NCBI GenBank assembly: GCA_963556495.2 | Contig: OY747707.1 | Location: 36,325,371-36,389,370, forward strand | From: Valencia hispanica | Taxonomy: Eukaryota > Chordata > Actinopteri > Cyprinodontiformes > Valenciidae | Reading direction: 5' to 3' | DNA: 64,000 nucleotides | In this document: one piece after another, positions 24,831 to 37,059 of the stretch | How the letters are laid out: each line of letters begins with the position of its first letter | Position numbering within the stretch: position 1 is the first letter of the stretch | The notes under the pieces: generated by a model | Database searches by the model: none | What the model saw: the letters and a program-made list of their open reading frames with translations, nothing else | What the model was told of the DNA's origin: nothing | Translations under genes and position numbers: made by a program

Positions 24831-26754
24831 TACAAGGGGGGTATGAAAACTACAAAGCAGCGAATCAGTGTAACAGACTGAGGGACGGTTGGAGACAAGA
24901 AGATTGATTTGTGTTCCAAATTTTGCAAACAAATCAACTCATATTTCTCCTAAATGTCTGATTTAAACCATTTAAGATTTTCAAAACGAACAAACCTGGG
25001 TGAGGAAAGTTGTATAAACATCTGGGTTGTGTAATAGAATCCAAAGCACCCATGGGACTAGAAAATGATTCTTTAAATGAATAGAAACATAACAAAAACC
25101 TTCAAGAGCTGCATCATTTTCAGGATCTTTTCATCTAGAGATGCGCCATGGGGGAGATTTCCATCCTCCAAACTTCACATCAAGGAGTTTATTCTGGTCT
25201 AGACTTTCTCCCGTCAGTCTTAAACTAAATCTATCCCAAAACAAGCCCCCCTTTTATTAGCAGCCATCCATTCCTGACTATGTAGCAAAACTTTTGAAAG
25301 CAAAATTTCCCCTCACTGGGAAAAATCCCATCAGCACAATTTAACTACAATAGCAAAGGCCAGACTGCAGCCATTCAGTGACAGACATTTTAGTATAGTA
25401 GCTGTACACTTATGATCAAAATCATACAGAGGCCAACTGGACTTATGTTGATTTTAATGGCTGTAGAATTATCACAAAAATATGTATGGGTAAGGGCTTC
25501 TGTCACCTTTTCCAAGTCAACTTCAGCTCATGGTATTGTCTCTGGCAGATTTCTAGTATTACTGTGTCTGAAAGGACAAAGAAATGCCAAACCCTGTCTT
25601 TATTTTGAAAATAGTAAGAGTGTTAAACATCTCTTGGCAGCAGGATTTTGACTTTTTCCACTCCTGTCTGGTTCGAAACTAGAAATACTGGATCAAACAG
25701 ACCAGGTAACTCCCAACCAATGGGCACGTTTAGTTACAGTAACTCCAATGACTTATGAAAGCTACCCTGATGGAGTACATAATGGAATGTATGCAGGCAA
25801 AAAAAAAATTCCTCTTTACTGGACGTTGGCACATTTCCAGAGCCAGTTGGGTTTGGGTATTTCCTTATAGGGTAGCTGGCTAGAAGGTAGTCCATGATGG
25901 CGCAGCACAGACTGGATTTTTAAATTACACATACACCTAAACTGTTGCATCAGCCGCTTTCCCGTGGAGAAGGTAAACAGCTGAGCTTCCCCTACCCTTC
26001 AGTCGCGGGGTAAACACGGGGACTCCCACATGTCTCCTGTCACGAAAATTGCTTCTGGAACAGTGCTGGTTACTGTATGTGCACCAGCTTGGTGGGAAGA
26101 TTAGGACTGAAATCTGAGCTTCTGTAAACACTTCTTCTCAAACTGAAACTGTAGAAGGGTGTTTTTTTCCCTACTGTTGGAAGTTAAATGACATATGGGT
26201 TGGACACATACGGCACGCACCCCGTGAATCCGGAGACAGATCCTTGTTATATAAAAGAGCGAGCTTGGAGACCTGTTATGGAGGTGGAGAGGAAGGCAGG
26301 TGGGCTGACCGAGACTATTTGCTGATAGCACAGGTTGTTCTACATGGGAGGAGATGAGTAAATGTTTGGGCTTTGTTGCTGGGCAAGAATTGAGGGAATG
26401 TGAACACTGAGGTGGTAAAACCTGCTGGGCTGGTTTCAGTCTCTGGGTCCCAGCCTACTTCTGGAAGGCTTATCTGCATTTTGTAGGTCTATTTGTTCTC
26501 CTGAATTTCTGCCCTAAATGGAGGGCTGACGACCTCCGCCATGTCACACTTAAAATGTTTCAGATACAACATCAGATGAAATCTAAAATATCACATAAAG
26601 ATAATCTGAGTAAGTTCGTAAAGCAGTTTCTAAATAATGTTTTCATTTATCAGAGCCAAAGCACTATCCAAGCCAACAGGGGCTCATGTGAAAATATAAT
26701 TGCCATTCTTATTAATTCTTGAAATAACTGTGATTATCCGCAACAACCATATGA
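24831..26754. other. Intergenic sequence
   Basis: Nothing recognised. Confidence 0.5.
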
Positions 26755-27010
26755 CAAAATCCAGAGCACACTGGAAAGCCCATGTCTGAAAGGCTTCAAA
26801 AGAGATTTTGATGGCTTAGTCAAAGTCTGGGCTTAAATCCAACTGAGATTCAGTGGCATGACTTGAAGTGACTGTTTATGATCAAAAAATGTCCAATGTG
26901 GCAACCCAACCAATAGAAATGGAGGAAATCATGTAATTCCTAAAACAAAGGGCATCAACCCCCTTACTGCACATGCATAAAAGCAATGGAAACCTTGTTT
27001 GTAGCACAAC
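26755..27010 (+). mobile_element. Tc1-type relic, 3' part
   Basis: GATGGCTTAGTCAAAGTCTG and AACTGAGATTCAGTGGCATG are the coding block that specifies the QSPDLNP-type catalytic region in intact Tc1 copies, here broken by stops. Confidence 0.4.
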
Positions 27011-28260
27011 TGGCAAATAGTTTAGATATCTTAATTTTACATAGATCTAACAGAAGCATAGACTAGTGGATCTGTTGACAATTGGAAGAAGTTGGATCCT
27101 TTGCAAACTACAAAAAAACAACAACAAAGGCCACAATGTGAAAATGCTGTGTTTTGGTTATTTTTCTAAAAAGCTTGGATTACGTTTTGTCTGACCTAGT
27201 TTTGTGCTCTTGCTTTCTCGTGATGTTGCATCCTAGCTCCAGGAGGCTGACAGCATAAGTAGTTCAAGTATGAACCAGCACAAACCAGAGGTTAACTACT
27301 CACGTAGCCAGGCCTACAGCTAAACAAGAGCAACTGTCATACATGTGCATTAGGTCACTGAAACTAGCAATTATGACGTTCATTGTTCTCAAACAGGACC
27401 ATTTTTGCAGCCATATTCATTATTTCATTTGTTAATAAAGTTAATAAAGAATTGTCCGGATTTAAGCAAAGTTAAAATATCACAATGAAAAAATACTGCC
27501 GAGACAGTGAGTGTTTTTAATCTTGTGTGTCATGTTTAGTAGTTTGTGAAAGACTCAAACGCAAAAAAAGGACAAGCAGGATGAAATGCATTATAAACTT
27601 TAATGAAAGATGTTCAAAACTTTAAGTGCAATAACTTGTAAAAATGTTAAATGAAAAGAGGAGTGGCAGGAGTAGAGCAGTGGCAAGCACCTTGAATTGA
27701 ATTGAAACAGGTGAGTCAAATATCAGCTCTGAAAGGGTAATAATTTTGTCGTAAATCATGATTTAATCAAAATAAAATCTAAGTATCTTAGTCATTTATC
27801 CGCTATATTTCTATTGTTGGTATAAATTTGGTTACAAAAAAGAAAAAAAACAAACAAACCATTGGACAGTATCTTTAAAAATTTGTCAGATCTTCTGCAA
27901 AATACAATCACGTAATGGTAACATATAGTGTTTTCATATTTTTTGTGACTATTTTGGGTAACTATGGTCTGGCCTTTTGTGTTCATTCTTTCTGGTGACG
28001 TCATCATTTTTAAGCATGTATTCCAGGTAGTTGTCCAAAAAAGTTGCTCAGTACAAACCTGTCAAGACTGCTTGTTAACGACTCCCATAGTTATGTCTGC
28101 TGCTAAACCAGAGTAAATTGCAAACAAACACATGAGGTCAATGAAACTGATTGTCCTCCAGCATGGAAAGAACAATCAAACTCATCAGAAGTTTAGCATT
28201 TGTAACTTGTTTATAGATCTGTAAGGACCCATTTGGATTTATTTTTGTTTTAAAGGTTTT
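27011..28260. other. Intergenic sequence
   Basis: Nothing recognised. Confidence 0.5.
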
Positions 28261-28264
28261 GTGG

Positions 28265-28418
28265 CCATAGTAGCCTTTGTTTGAAAGTGGACACTGTAGG
28301 GGGAGAGAAAGTGGGGGGATGACATGTGGCAAAGGTCCACGAGGACAGGACTTGAACTTGAGACGATCGCTTGACGGCTGAGCCCTCTGCCGCACCAACC
28401 ACTATGTTACGCGACACC
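28265..28418 (-). repeat. tRNA-derived SINE, minus strand
   Basis: Reading minus from 28418: GGTGTCGCGTAACATAGTGG, then a B-box-like GTTCAAGTCC at 28357-28348, then TGCCACATGTCATCCCCCCA. This order of promoter boxes and the CTCTC-rich tail mark a tRNA-derived fish SINE. The target duplication was not resolved. Confidence 0.7.
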
Positions 28419-28589
28419 CCAACCTATTTGGATTTTTAAGCAAAATTATAATTCAGAATTTATTTTCCAAAATGTGCAGCCCCTTGCAAGACCCTTTACA
28501 TTTATTTTTTACAAATAAAAATCCTAAAGCATTTGTGTTCAGCTTTGTTCAGTGAATGCTACATTTTTTCCCCAATCTTTGTTGCAAAT

Positions 28590-28780
28590 TATGTCAGTGT
28601 TTCTGAATGTCCAATTTCAAGTCTTGCCACAGATTATCACTTGGATTCAGGTCTGGACTTTGACTGGACCATTTTAATTCTTGAATTTGCTCTGATCTAA
28701 ACACATCCATTGTAGCCCTTGTATTTCCCTTTATTAGTATCTTCATTTCTATATTGCGTCTTTTGGTGTGAAAAGTATAT
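28590..28780 (-). mobile_element. Tc1-type relic, minus strand
   Basis: The minus frame carries LKWSSQSPDLNPSDNLWQDL, the third-catalytic-residue block of Tc1 transposases. The flanks are degenerate. Confidence 0.6.
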
Positions 28781-28782
28781 AT

Positions 28783-29395
28783 AGTGCTTTGCAAGAGTGT
28801 GCATACCCGTTGAACATTTTGTCACAACAGACATATAATATATTTTACAAGGATTTCATGTGATTGACCAACATATGTTTTTTAAAAGACTTTTACAAGT
28901 AAACGACTGAGTTGCCCTGCTGTAGAACCACAATTTACGGCAATGGAAGCAGCAACTCTTGGAGTTTGTCTCTGTCAGCTGTGTACATCCAGATATTTTT
29001 TTGTCCATTCTTCTTTACAGAATGTCTCAAATTCAGACAGACTGGATGGAGGGAGTCTGTGAGATTATTAGGCGCCACAGATTCTTATTTGGATTCCGCT
29101 CTGGACTTTGACTAGGCCATTGAAAACATTCCATTATAGCTCTGGCTGTATGTTCAGTGTCATTGTCCTGCTGGAAGGTGAACCTCTGCTCCAAGTTTAA
29201 GTCTTTGGTAGCATCTAACAGCTTGTCTTTCAAAACTGCCCTCTATTCAGCTCTGTTGCTCTTTCTATGAACTCTGAGCAGCTTCCTTGTGCCTGTTGAA
29301 GATAAATATCCCCACAACATGATGCTGTCACCACCGTGTTTCACTATGGGCGATGAGCTGTTCAGGGTGATATGCAGTGTTCCTTTTTTTTTCTT
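28783..29395 (-). mobile_element. Second Tc1-type relic, minus strand
   Basis: It starts with a Tc1 terminus, AGTGCTTTGCAAGAGTGTGC, preceded by TA, and has complemented transposase blocks: QQDNDTEHTARAIMECFQWP and SQSPERNPNKNLWR. It abuts the previous relic. Confidence 0.7.
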
Positions 29396-29505
29396 TTACC
29401 AAACATAGCATTGTATTTTCAAGTAAGTACAAGTTGTAGTAATCCATCTGTAATAAACTATTAAACATGACAAAGTGAAAGTGCATAAGTTGAAGTCATC
29501 ATATA

Positions 29506-31400
29506 CAGTGGGGCAAAAAAGCATTTGGCACAATTGTGGAAGTTCTCCCACTTAAAAAGATTAGGCCTGTAATTTTCATCATAGGTACACTTCAACAGTG
29601 AGAGACAGAATGTAAACAAAATCCAGGAAATCATACTGCATGATTTTTAAAGAATTTATTTGTATAATGATGCACATAATAAGTATTTAGCATCTACTAA
29701 CAAGCAAGAATCCTGGCCCTCACAGACCTGTTACTTCTTCTTTAAGAACCTCTTCTATCCTGAACTCATTACCTGTATTAATGGCACCTGTCAGTTCTGT
29801 TTAAAAGACACCTGTTCACACATTCAAACAGTCATACTCTAACCTCCACCATGGCCAAGACCAATTAGCTGTCTAAGGACACCAGGGACAAGATACTACA
29901 CCTGTACAAGAGTGGGATGAGCCAATCTACAATAGGCAAGCAGCTTGGTGAGAAGAGATCAACTGTTGGAACAATGATTAGAAAATGGAATAAATATAAG
30001 ATTAATGACAAACTCCCTCGACTTGGGGCTCCATGCAAGATCTCACCTCGTGGGGTATATGTGATCTTGAGAACCGTGAGGAAACAGCCCAGAAATACAC
30101 GAGTGGAACTGGTCAACAACCTGAAGAGAGGTGGGACCACAGTATCAAAGGTTACTATTAGTAACACACTCCATCGTCATGGATAAAAATCCTGCACAGC
30201 TCGACAGGTCCTCCTGCTTAAGCCAACCCAAGTCCAGGCCCGTCTAATGTTCGCCACAGACCATTAGATGACCCAGAGGATGATTGGTAAAATGTCATGT
30301 GGTCAGATGAGACCAAAATAGAACTCTTCGGTATAAACTCCACTTGCCATGTGGAGGGGGGAGAATACTAAGTTGCATCCCAAAAACACCATACCCAATG
30401 GGAAAGCATGGGGGTGGAAACATTATCCTTTGGGGCTGTTTTTTCTGCAAAAGGGACAGGACGACTGATCTGTATCAAGGAAATGGTGAATGGGACCATG
30501 TATTGTGAGATTTTGGGCAAAAACCTCCTTCCATCAGTCAGTACATTTACATGCACTTTTAAATCGTATTCTGAGAATAATTAACTAATAACTAATAGCT
30601 TAACCAGAAAGGGAGTCTTTATCTCAGTTTCCCAGTTGTCTCTCAGAAAATTGAATTATTGAATGAAGTGTATTTGACTCCGTGCCGCTAGATGGTGACA
30701 TGCACCCTTTCGCACTTGCATTCTTCTGGTTGGACTAGTCACACAGATAGTAAACAAATGCTGGCAGCAGTGATTCAGATGGAGTAAAAGAAGGATATGC
30801 ACAATGAGCGAATAAATGGACAACTATAACACTGCACCACAGTACATTTTGTAAGTATTGTACTGTTTGATTGTATTACACCCATTGTTGCTGCAGTGTT
30901 GTTGTGTACCAATGTTGTTATTCCCACTTTCGTGATGTCGTCACTTCCTCTGAAAAACTTGGCTAAACTGGAGTTGGAGTTTACGTGCAGAGAAATTGGG
31001 TTAACTAATTGCGTTATCTGGTTGGGTTTGTCCGATTATGAGAAGTCCAGTTTGGTTTGACTTCAGCCGGACTAAGACAATAATTTGGCTATCTCTTACT
31101 GGATGTTAACGCACTGACTGAGCGCACTGAAGACGAAACGTGGCTGGATCTTCCAGCATGACAAGGATACCGAACACACCGCCCAGGCAACGGAGGAGAG
31201 GCTACATAAAAAGCCTTTCAAGGTTCTGGAGTGACATAATCAGTATCCAGACCTCAATATGTGGAAGAAGTTGAAAATCAGTGTTGCCCAGCGACAGTCC
31301 CAAAACCTCACAGCTCTAGAGAAGATCTGCATGGAAGAATAGGCCAAAATACCAGCAACTGTGTGTGCAAACCTGGTGAAGACCTACAGGAATGGTTAGA
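29506..31400 (+). mobile_element. Tc1-type transposon relic, plus strand, split by another element
   Basis: The left terminus CAGTGGGGCAAAAAAGC is preceded by TA. A transposase ATG at 29851 is followed by a TAG at codon 6. The helix-turn-helix region [20 protein letters not shown] and [20 protein letters not shown] reads on to a stop at 30184. Further blocks are SDETK at 30305-30320 and LLPSVS before 30538. After the 578-bp insertion come GWIFQHDKD and ICMEE...AKIPATVCANLVKTYR, up to about 31398. The right terminus is missing or unrecognised. Confidence 0.85.
30539..31116. mobile_element. Unclassified non-autonomous DNA element, copy 1, nested in Tc1
   Basis: It interrupts the Tc1 transposase between LLPSV and the KxxWIFQHD block. 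Ends are imperfect inverted repeats: CAGTACATTTACATGCAC left and, reversed, CAGTGCGTTAACATCCAG right. A second copy lies at 46167-46799. The interior includes GACATGCACCCTTTC, GGATATGCACAATGAGCGA and TTCAGCCGGACTAAG in both. No coding frame was found. Target duplication was not resolved. Confidence 0.75.
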
Positions 31401-32440
31401 TATGATGTCAGATTACTTTCTTTAATATGAGGGTGCAATTCATAACAAAACGCGCATAAAAACAGGTTGAGGAGAGGGTAAAATGATATTGTGGAGAGTA
31501 AAACTGTTCTCATGGGCACAAGAATTTCCTAACAGGGCGCATACAATTACATTTTTTCCTCACATTTCCAAAATCTTTCCCACTTTTGCTAAATTCTCTC
31601 TCCGTTTTTTTTTCTTCCTACACTTACTTATTCGATGTGTGCCCTCTCACTTCTGAGGGCTGCACTCTCTCACTTCTCTCGCTGTGCTCTCTCGCTTCCA
31701 GATTTCTTTGGTGAGTGACGTCACAGATCCAGAATAGACTAGATGCACAATTTTACTTCAAATGTTTCTGGTCAGTGGTCTATGTGCACATTAAAACGTT
31801 TGGCTGAATGCAATGTGCTCATAGCTGGCATATATGTTTTGGTGCATGACAGGTGCCAAAGATCCCTTAGGTCATGTAAACACAAACACTATAAAAAGAC
31901 TGGGCAAAGTGATAGCCCTTCATTCTCCATTCTCTTTCAAGTTGTGCTAGATGACACAGAAAACATAGCAGGAATAACTCGGACATTTCGGACAGCACTA
32001 AAGTCTGAGTGCTGAGCCTGGGATCATTAAAAAAATATCATCCAAACGACTCAAAAGGGCCTCCTCGTCCTCCAGGACGAAGGAAAGAGCATTAAACGTG
32101 GAGAAAAACACCATAAATATGGAAAGTGGCAGCTATGCTGTGGGAGAAATAGTCAGTTGAGTGAGAGCCAGCATGCAGCTCCACAAGGTCTAGTATTTTA
32201 AGTGGTAGCTAGTGCTAGCGTTAGCTCCGTGACGTCTTATATGCAACTACTGATTTGTTGGCCTTTTTATTGCGAATTTGTACAATCAAATAAATTCCAA
32301 ATCACTTGACAAACACAGTCCAAACGCACATCATTTGTTGTCATTTAAATTGAGGTACATCATATGTGGAATTTGCTTCATTGACTTCCATTCATTTTTT
32401 TTTGGGCCAGGGGACCCATGGGCCAACAGGAAGGGGAGGA
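31401..32440. other. Intergenic sequence
   Basis: A CTCTC-rich patch lies at 31640-31700. Nothing else was recognised. Confidence 0.5.
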
Positions 32441-32446
32441 GACTTA

Positions 32447-33040
32447 CCCCTGATTTCCACTGCATGCGCTCCGCTCCACTCCGGTCCGGTTCCGCCACGC
32501 ACTCCGCAGCCGTTCGCAATTTCCACTGCATGTGCTCTAGATCCGCTCCGCTCCGGTCCGCAGCCCAGAGGTGGTCAAAGAAGCATGAGCGGGAATTGCG
32601 AGATCTCGCGATAAAAGCCAGTAATAAAGGTCGGAGGTCAGAACAAAATTCTTCATGCCGTGGAAAACGAATAGAAAAGAACAGTTATTCCTCTGTCAAG
32701 ATATTTTGGACAACATATGTATAAATATACACAGGCTTATATTACTATAGCTATGCATACAAAAAAAGTCTAGTCCGTCTTTATTGATATATTTTGAAAA
32801 ACTCCCGGAAATGTGGTTGTTCTCTATCCGGTTGGTGCTAGTTATTTGTGTAGATTGACTGCGGACTTGATCCGGCGTCCGGCAAAAATAGGATCGATTC
32901 CATTTATGCCGGATGGCGAAACGGCGGCCGGCACCGCTCGGCAGCAGCAGTGGAGATGCTCTCATTGACTACAATGGGAGCGTTTCTGCTGCGGAGTGCG
33001 TGCTGGAGCGGAGCGGAGCGCATGCAGTGGAAATTGGGGG
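32447..33040. mobile_element. PIF/Harbinger-type MITE
   Basis: Long inverted termini: left CCCCTGATTTCCACTGCATG, then GCTCCGCTCC and CACGCACTCCGCAGC; right, reversed, CCCCCAATTTCCACTGCATG followed by the same blocks. It is flanked by TTA at 32444-32446 and 33041-33043, the three-base duplication usual for PIF/Harbinger. A second copy of the terminal motif lies inside at 32517-32570. No open frame is convincing. Confidence 0.82.
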
Positions 33041-33375
33041 TTAGACTCCCCATTTAGAAAGATCCATGTTTAAGCACCAGCTAATGAGCGTTCAGGTCCC
33101 ACCCACTGACCCTGATTGGCAGATGAACTCTTATGATGAAAAGTGACATTCTGAAATAAATAAGCCACTGCAGAGAACACAATTGTGAAATAAAAGCTGA
33201 CTTTGGAAAAAATGACGTTTTGGAATAACAACAGATCAAAGGAAATAAAAATGGCTAAAAAATATTTTCTGTTATTAGGAAATAATTTATAGCAAAATAA
33301 TGTTTTATATTAATAAATGCATTTTTAAAGGAAAATTAAAACTATTTCATAATAATGAGCTTAGAATGTTATATG

Positions 33376-34189
33376 CAGAGTTGGGGTAGTTACTCAAAAA
33401 AGTAATCCATTACATATTACTCATTACTTTTCAAAAAGGTAATCTCTTACATTACTTAGTTACTTTTTTTGGAAAGTAACTTAGTTACATTACTAGTTAC
33501 ACTACTCTTGCATCGTTCTAAAACATCATACCTGAAATGGGTCGCATATCCTCCACAATGAAAGACGCCACAAGTCTATTTAATTCTGCTTTTGTTGTTA
33601 GTGTTACCTTGGGGTCCTGGAAATCGAGCCGCCGTTGCTTGGGTGTCGGTGGCATGCCATCTTCACTTTCCCTACGGGGTTTTTTCGCAACTAGCTTGGT
33701 ACTACGATGCTGTCTTTCCAGATGCTTTGACAGGTTTGATGTGGAATTCGCGGCAGTGGAGAGATGTTTTTGACCAGGGAAAAGTTTACACTAAACAGTG
33801 ACATTCTTGTCCCTTCGTGCAACAAACTCAAAGTAGTGGCCATATTTCCAGGCACCTAGGGATGTCTTTAGAGCCATACCTCTGCTGCCGTAGCTCTGCT
33901 CCTCCATCTTGCAACTGCATCTTGTACGTGATTTGGGACGTGCTGATGACGTCATCCGGGAAATGCTTGGTTTGAGGCTCCGTGCAGAATAGATTATCAG
34001 TCATTTAAGTAACGACAGCATATTTTCGAAAGTAATTGTAATTTCATTACAGTATAATGAAATTACAGTGTACAGTGTATACAGTGTATTCATTACAGTG
34101 CCGCAGTAACGCGTTACACTACTATGTTACAAAAATAGTAATGTCATTACAGTAATTAGTTACTTTGTAACACGTTTCACCCAACACTG
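33376..34189 (-). mobile_element. hAT transposon relic with a BED-finger transposase segment
   Basis: A perfect 8-bp duplication GTTATATG (33368-33375 and 34190-34197) brackets inverted ends CAGAGTTGGGGTAGTTAC and, reversed, CAGTGTTGGGTGAAACGTGT. Subterminal repeats carry AGTAAT/ATTACT motifs. The minus strand encodes an N-terminal transposase segment (separate entry). Most of the catalytic region is absent. Confidence 0.9.
33518..33907 (-). pseudogene. hAT/ZBED-type transposase N-terminus, BED zinc finger
   Basis: From ATG at 33907 the frame runs MEEQSYGSRGMALKTSLGAW, KYGHYFEFVARRDKNVTV, one in-frame TAG, then CKLFPGQKHLST, STSNLSKHLERQHR, a basic linker, and LNRLVASFIVEDMRPIS, ending at 33518. 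The layout Cys ... SNLSKHLERQH and the VEDMRPIS motif are those of BED-finger hAT transposases and ZBED proteins. The second zinc-binding Cys is replaced by Phe and the TAG breaks the frame. The segment ends at TCAG/GTATGA, which looks like a splice donor, so the original gene may have been spliced there. Confidence 0.8.
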
Positions 34190-34199
34190 GTTATATGCA

Positions 34200-34713
34200 T
34201 TCAGTTTGTTCACAATTTCACTGTCACAATAAATTGTTGTCTATTATTTATTCATTTATATTCATTTTAATGATGTTTTATTTATTTATTTATTGAATTT
34301 TGAGCCGTTTTGGAGTTCCATAGAAGACAGAGCTCCAGTCTCCCAGCCTTGCCCTCTGCAGATTAGCGGATCCCCAGATTCAGCCTGAAAACAGAGAGAC
34401 AAACCAGGTCAGCAGAGCCAGTGTCTACAGCTGCTGAGCAGAGATCAGAGAGAAACAGGGGGCTGGCGTGGCTCCTGCTCTCAACAGCGCTGTCAGTCAT
34501 CGCGCCCCACCTCACTGACTTCATCTATTCTCCTGCGGAAAAAAGGTCTCGCCGCTTGTCAGAGGGGACGCGCCGCGCCTGAATGCAACAGCGAAACCCG
34601 GATCAAGTTGGGAGGGTTCCACAATTGTATGTCATGTCAGGAACTGAGCATCCACAGATTACCGCGGGTGTCATCATCATCATCATCATCATCTCTGAGG
34701 CTTCAAAGGGTGA

Positions 34714-34790
<77 letters not shown>

Positions 34791-35160
34791 GGGAAGGGAA
34801 GGGAAGGGGGGTGGAGAGGGAATGAGGGTTAGTGGTGCGTTGAGCTACAGGAACAGGCAGCTTGAGTGGGAACTCTAGTACTTGTCATCGGAGCGACATG
34901 TTGCTGGAAAGCGTGAGGCAGGGGTGTCAGCGGGAAGGCTGCGGGCAAAGCAGCAACAGCAATTAGAACGACAACAAACAACATAGAGGGAAAAAAACAG
35001 CGGTGATAACGGCCCCCATCACAAGCAGGAAGGTGAAGTGAGATAGACTGGCTATATTGCTTTATAAGGATAGTAAATGAGGCATTTTAGTGGCATGCAT
35101 GAGGGAGTTGTCTGTCTTTGCCTCTACGCTTCAGTAGGAGGAAGGTTTGGGTGCTGCCTT
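34200..35160. other. GC-richer intergenic block with microsatellites
   Basis: 34310-34640 is unusually GC-rich with several CpGs (around GGGGACGCGCCGCGCC). No exon or promoter could be shown. It is followed by a (CAT)n run at 34671-34693 and the (GA)n tract at 34717-34787. Confidence 0.4.
34717..34787. repeat. (GA)n microsatellite
   Basis: A pure GA run of 71 bases. Confidence 0.98.
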
Positions 35161-35164
35161 TCAA

Positions 35165-35510
35165 TTGAATTTCAGCTGAATTCAGTTTATTTATATAGCG
35201 CTGAAAAGTCATTTCAGTGCAATCATACAACATTACAATCGGTTTAAAAGTTTTCTATTTAAGGAATCCCAGCAGATTGCATCGAGTCATTGACTTCAGT
35301 TTGTGGCCTGGTTCATGCAGACTGCAACCTCAGCAATCCCTCATACTGCAGCAAGCATGCAGCGACAGTGGAGAGGAAAAAATCCCATTTAACAGGAAGA
35401 AACCTCCAATAGAACTTGGCTCGGTACAAGCGGCCATCTGCCACGACCGTCTGGGGGTTCCAGAAGACAGAGCAGAGACAGGAAAAGAACAAAAAGAACT
35501 GATGTAAGAG
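35165..35510 (-). mobile_element. LINE/SINE 3' end, minus strand
   Basis: Complement of the element at 59200-59700: TTTATTTATATAGCGCTGAA at its tail side and CATTTAACAGGAAGAAACCT and GCGGCCATCTGCCACGACCG further in. This is a common fish 3'-end repeat. Confidence 0.65.
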
Positions 35511-37059
35511 TATTTTCTATATTAAAGAAAATACAAAGTTGATAACAGAACATGGAGGATATGCTCAGTTACTGGGAGCATCATGCCAGTCGATGCCCCC
35601 CTTTGCAAGCTTTCAAAATGAAATCCACATTAAGATGATTGTCAAGCAAGGTCGTTCATGCCCTGGACCTTATACAAGTTTTAACGTGATCAAAATGGTC
35701 ATTTTAAAACAGATTTACTTCACTCTGAGCATCAGGTGGCCTAGTTTTTATTTGATCGGTCAAAGGTTTTAATTCTGATTTAAGCAAATCCTCGTCAGAT
35801 CCTGTCTTGAGCAACATCTAACATAGCTCACTAACATAATTAAATCTCTAAAGCTTTAAAACAACAACAACACAGATTTAAAAAGGAAACTGATTTGGCC
35901 ATTGGGATTACTGCATTGGATTGTTGTTTGCAGCTTAGGAGTGACAGATGTTGCTTATACGGGAGGAAGTACTCCTTTAAGCTATCAAAATCAGGATCTT
36001 GACGCTTTCTGGTGTTAGCCGAATGTTCTACTCATTTAAGCATCAAAATTATGTGGGATCTGTTAAAAGGAGTGCAGAAATACTCATCTGGCAAAGCAAA
36101 ACGCTGGAAAATTAGTTCCAGACAGACTGAGTCTAGGCTTTGAGCAACGGTATGTGTAAAAGGAAACCCTTGTAAAAGCATAAGAAGGTGGATCTTAAAG
36201 AGAATCTTATCTATGTGTTATGAAAGGTGGATTTAAGTATACTCACCCTTAATACAATGTTAGGTTTCTGTCACGTAAAAAAAAAAAATGACCCAAAAAA
36301 CTTTACTATATACACCTTTACTCTAATTTGAACCAGTTATCCAAATCTCTCACAATGTGAGGACACCCCTTGTCCACAGATCTGTTTAGGTCACTGCATA
36401 TTTCATTCTTGAGTCTGACGTAGTTATTCTAAAACATTATTGTTTTCTGATGAAGTCTTTTTTTCGTCAATTTGGACGTGTGCTGAAAAAAAACCTCCAA
36501 ACTGCCACCTATTTAATATCTAAAGGTTTTGGATCAGCATTGACTGGTATTTGGTGTCATTCACTGAGAAACCGTGTGATCCTTGTTCTTTTTCAAATAT
36601 GATCGGTCACTCTGAGTTGCATATGCGTGCTGCACGTGAACATCTTCTCCAATCCCCTTCGCCTGCAGTAGCCACAGAAAGGAAACAGACTGCAAAACCG
36701 AGCGAGTCAAAAAAAAAAACCAATCCCTTCTACGTCACAGTGAAGATTTGTATTTATGGTCTTGCCTTGGCTTGTGAACGCCCACAGGAAGGCTGTATTA
36801 ATTCTGCAGCCAGAAGAGAGCAGAGCCGTCTCTGCTAGTAGAAGCTAACCGTTGGAGAGCCACAACTAACGTTCTGGCTTGTGTTATTTGTGGACATGGC
36901 ACATCAGCGTTGCATTTTTCTACCCAGGATAGAGGAGCTGAGGAAGCAACCACCCACTCCGACAAACTGCAACCCCCTGAAAGAGAAGAGAGGATTTTCC
37001 CCTCAGCAAACGACTCATATGGCATTTGTTTAGGCTAGAGACCTGCAGCATATTTATTG
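35511..37059. other. Intergenic sequence
   Basis: Nothing recognised. Confidence 0.5.

Noticed and set aside
29851..30186. Functional Tc1 transposase gene
   Set aside because: TAG at codon 6, a stop at 30184, frameshifts after it and a 578-bp insertion rule out activity.
33376..34189. A functional ZBED host gene
   Set aside because: The frame has a stop, a lost zinc ligand, and is bracketed exactly by transposon ends and a target duplication.
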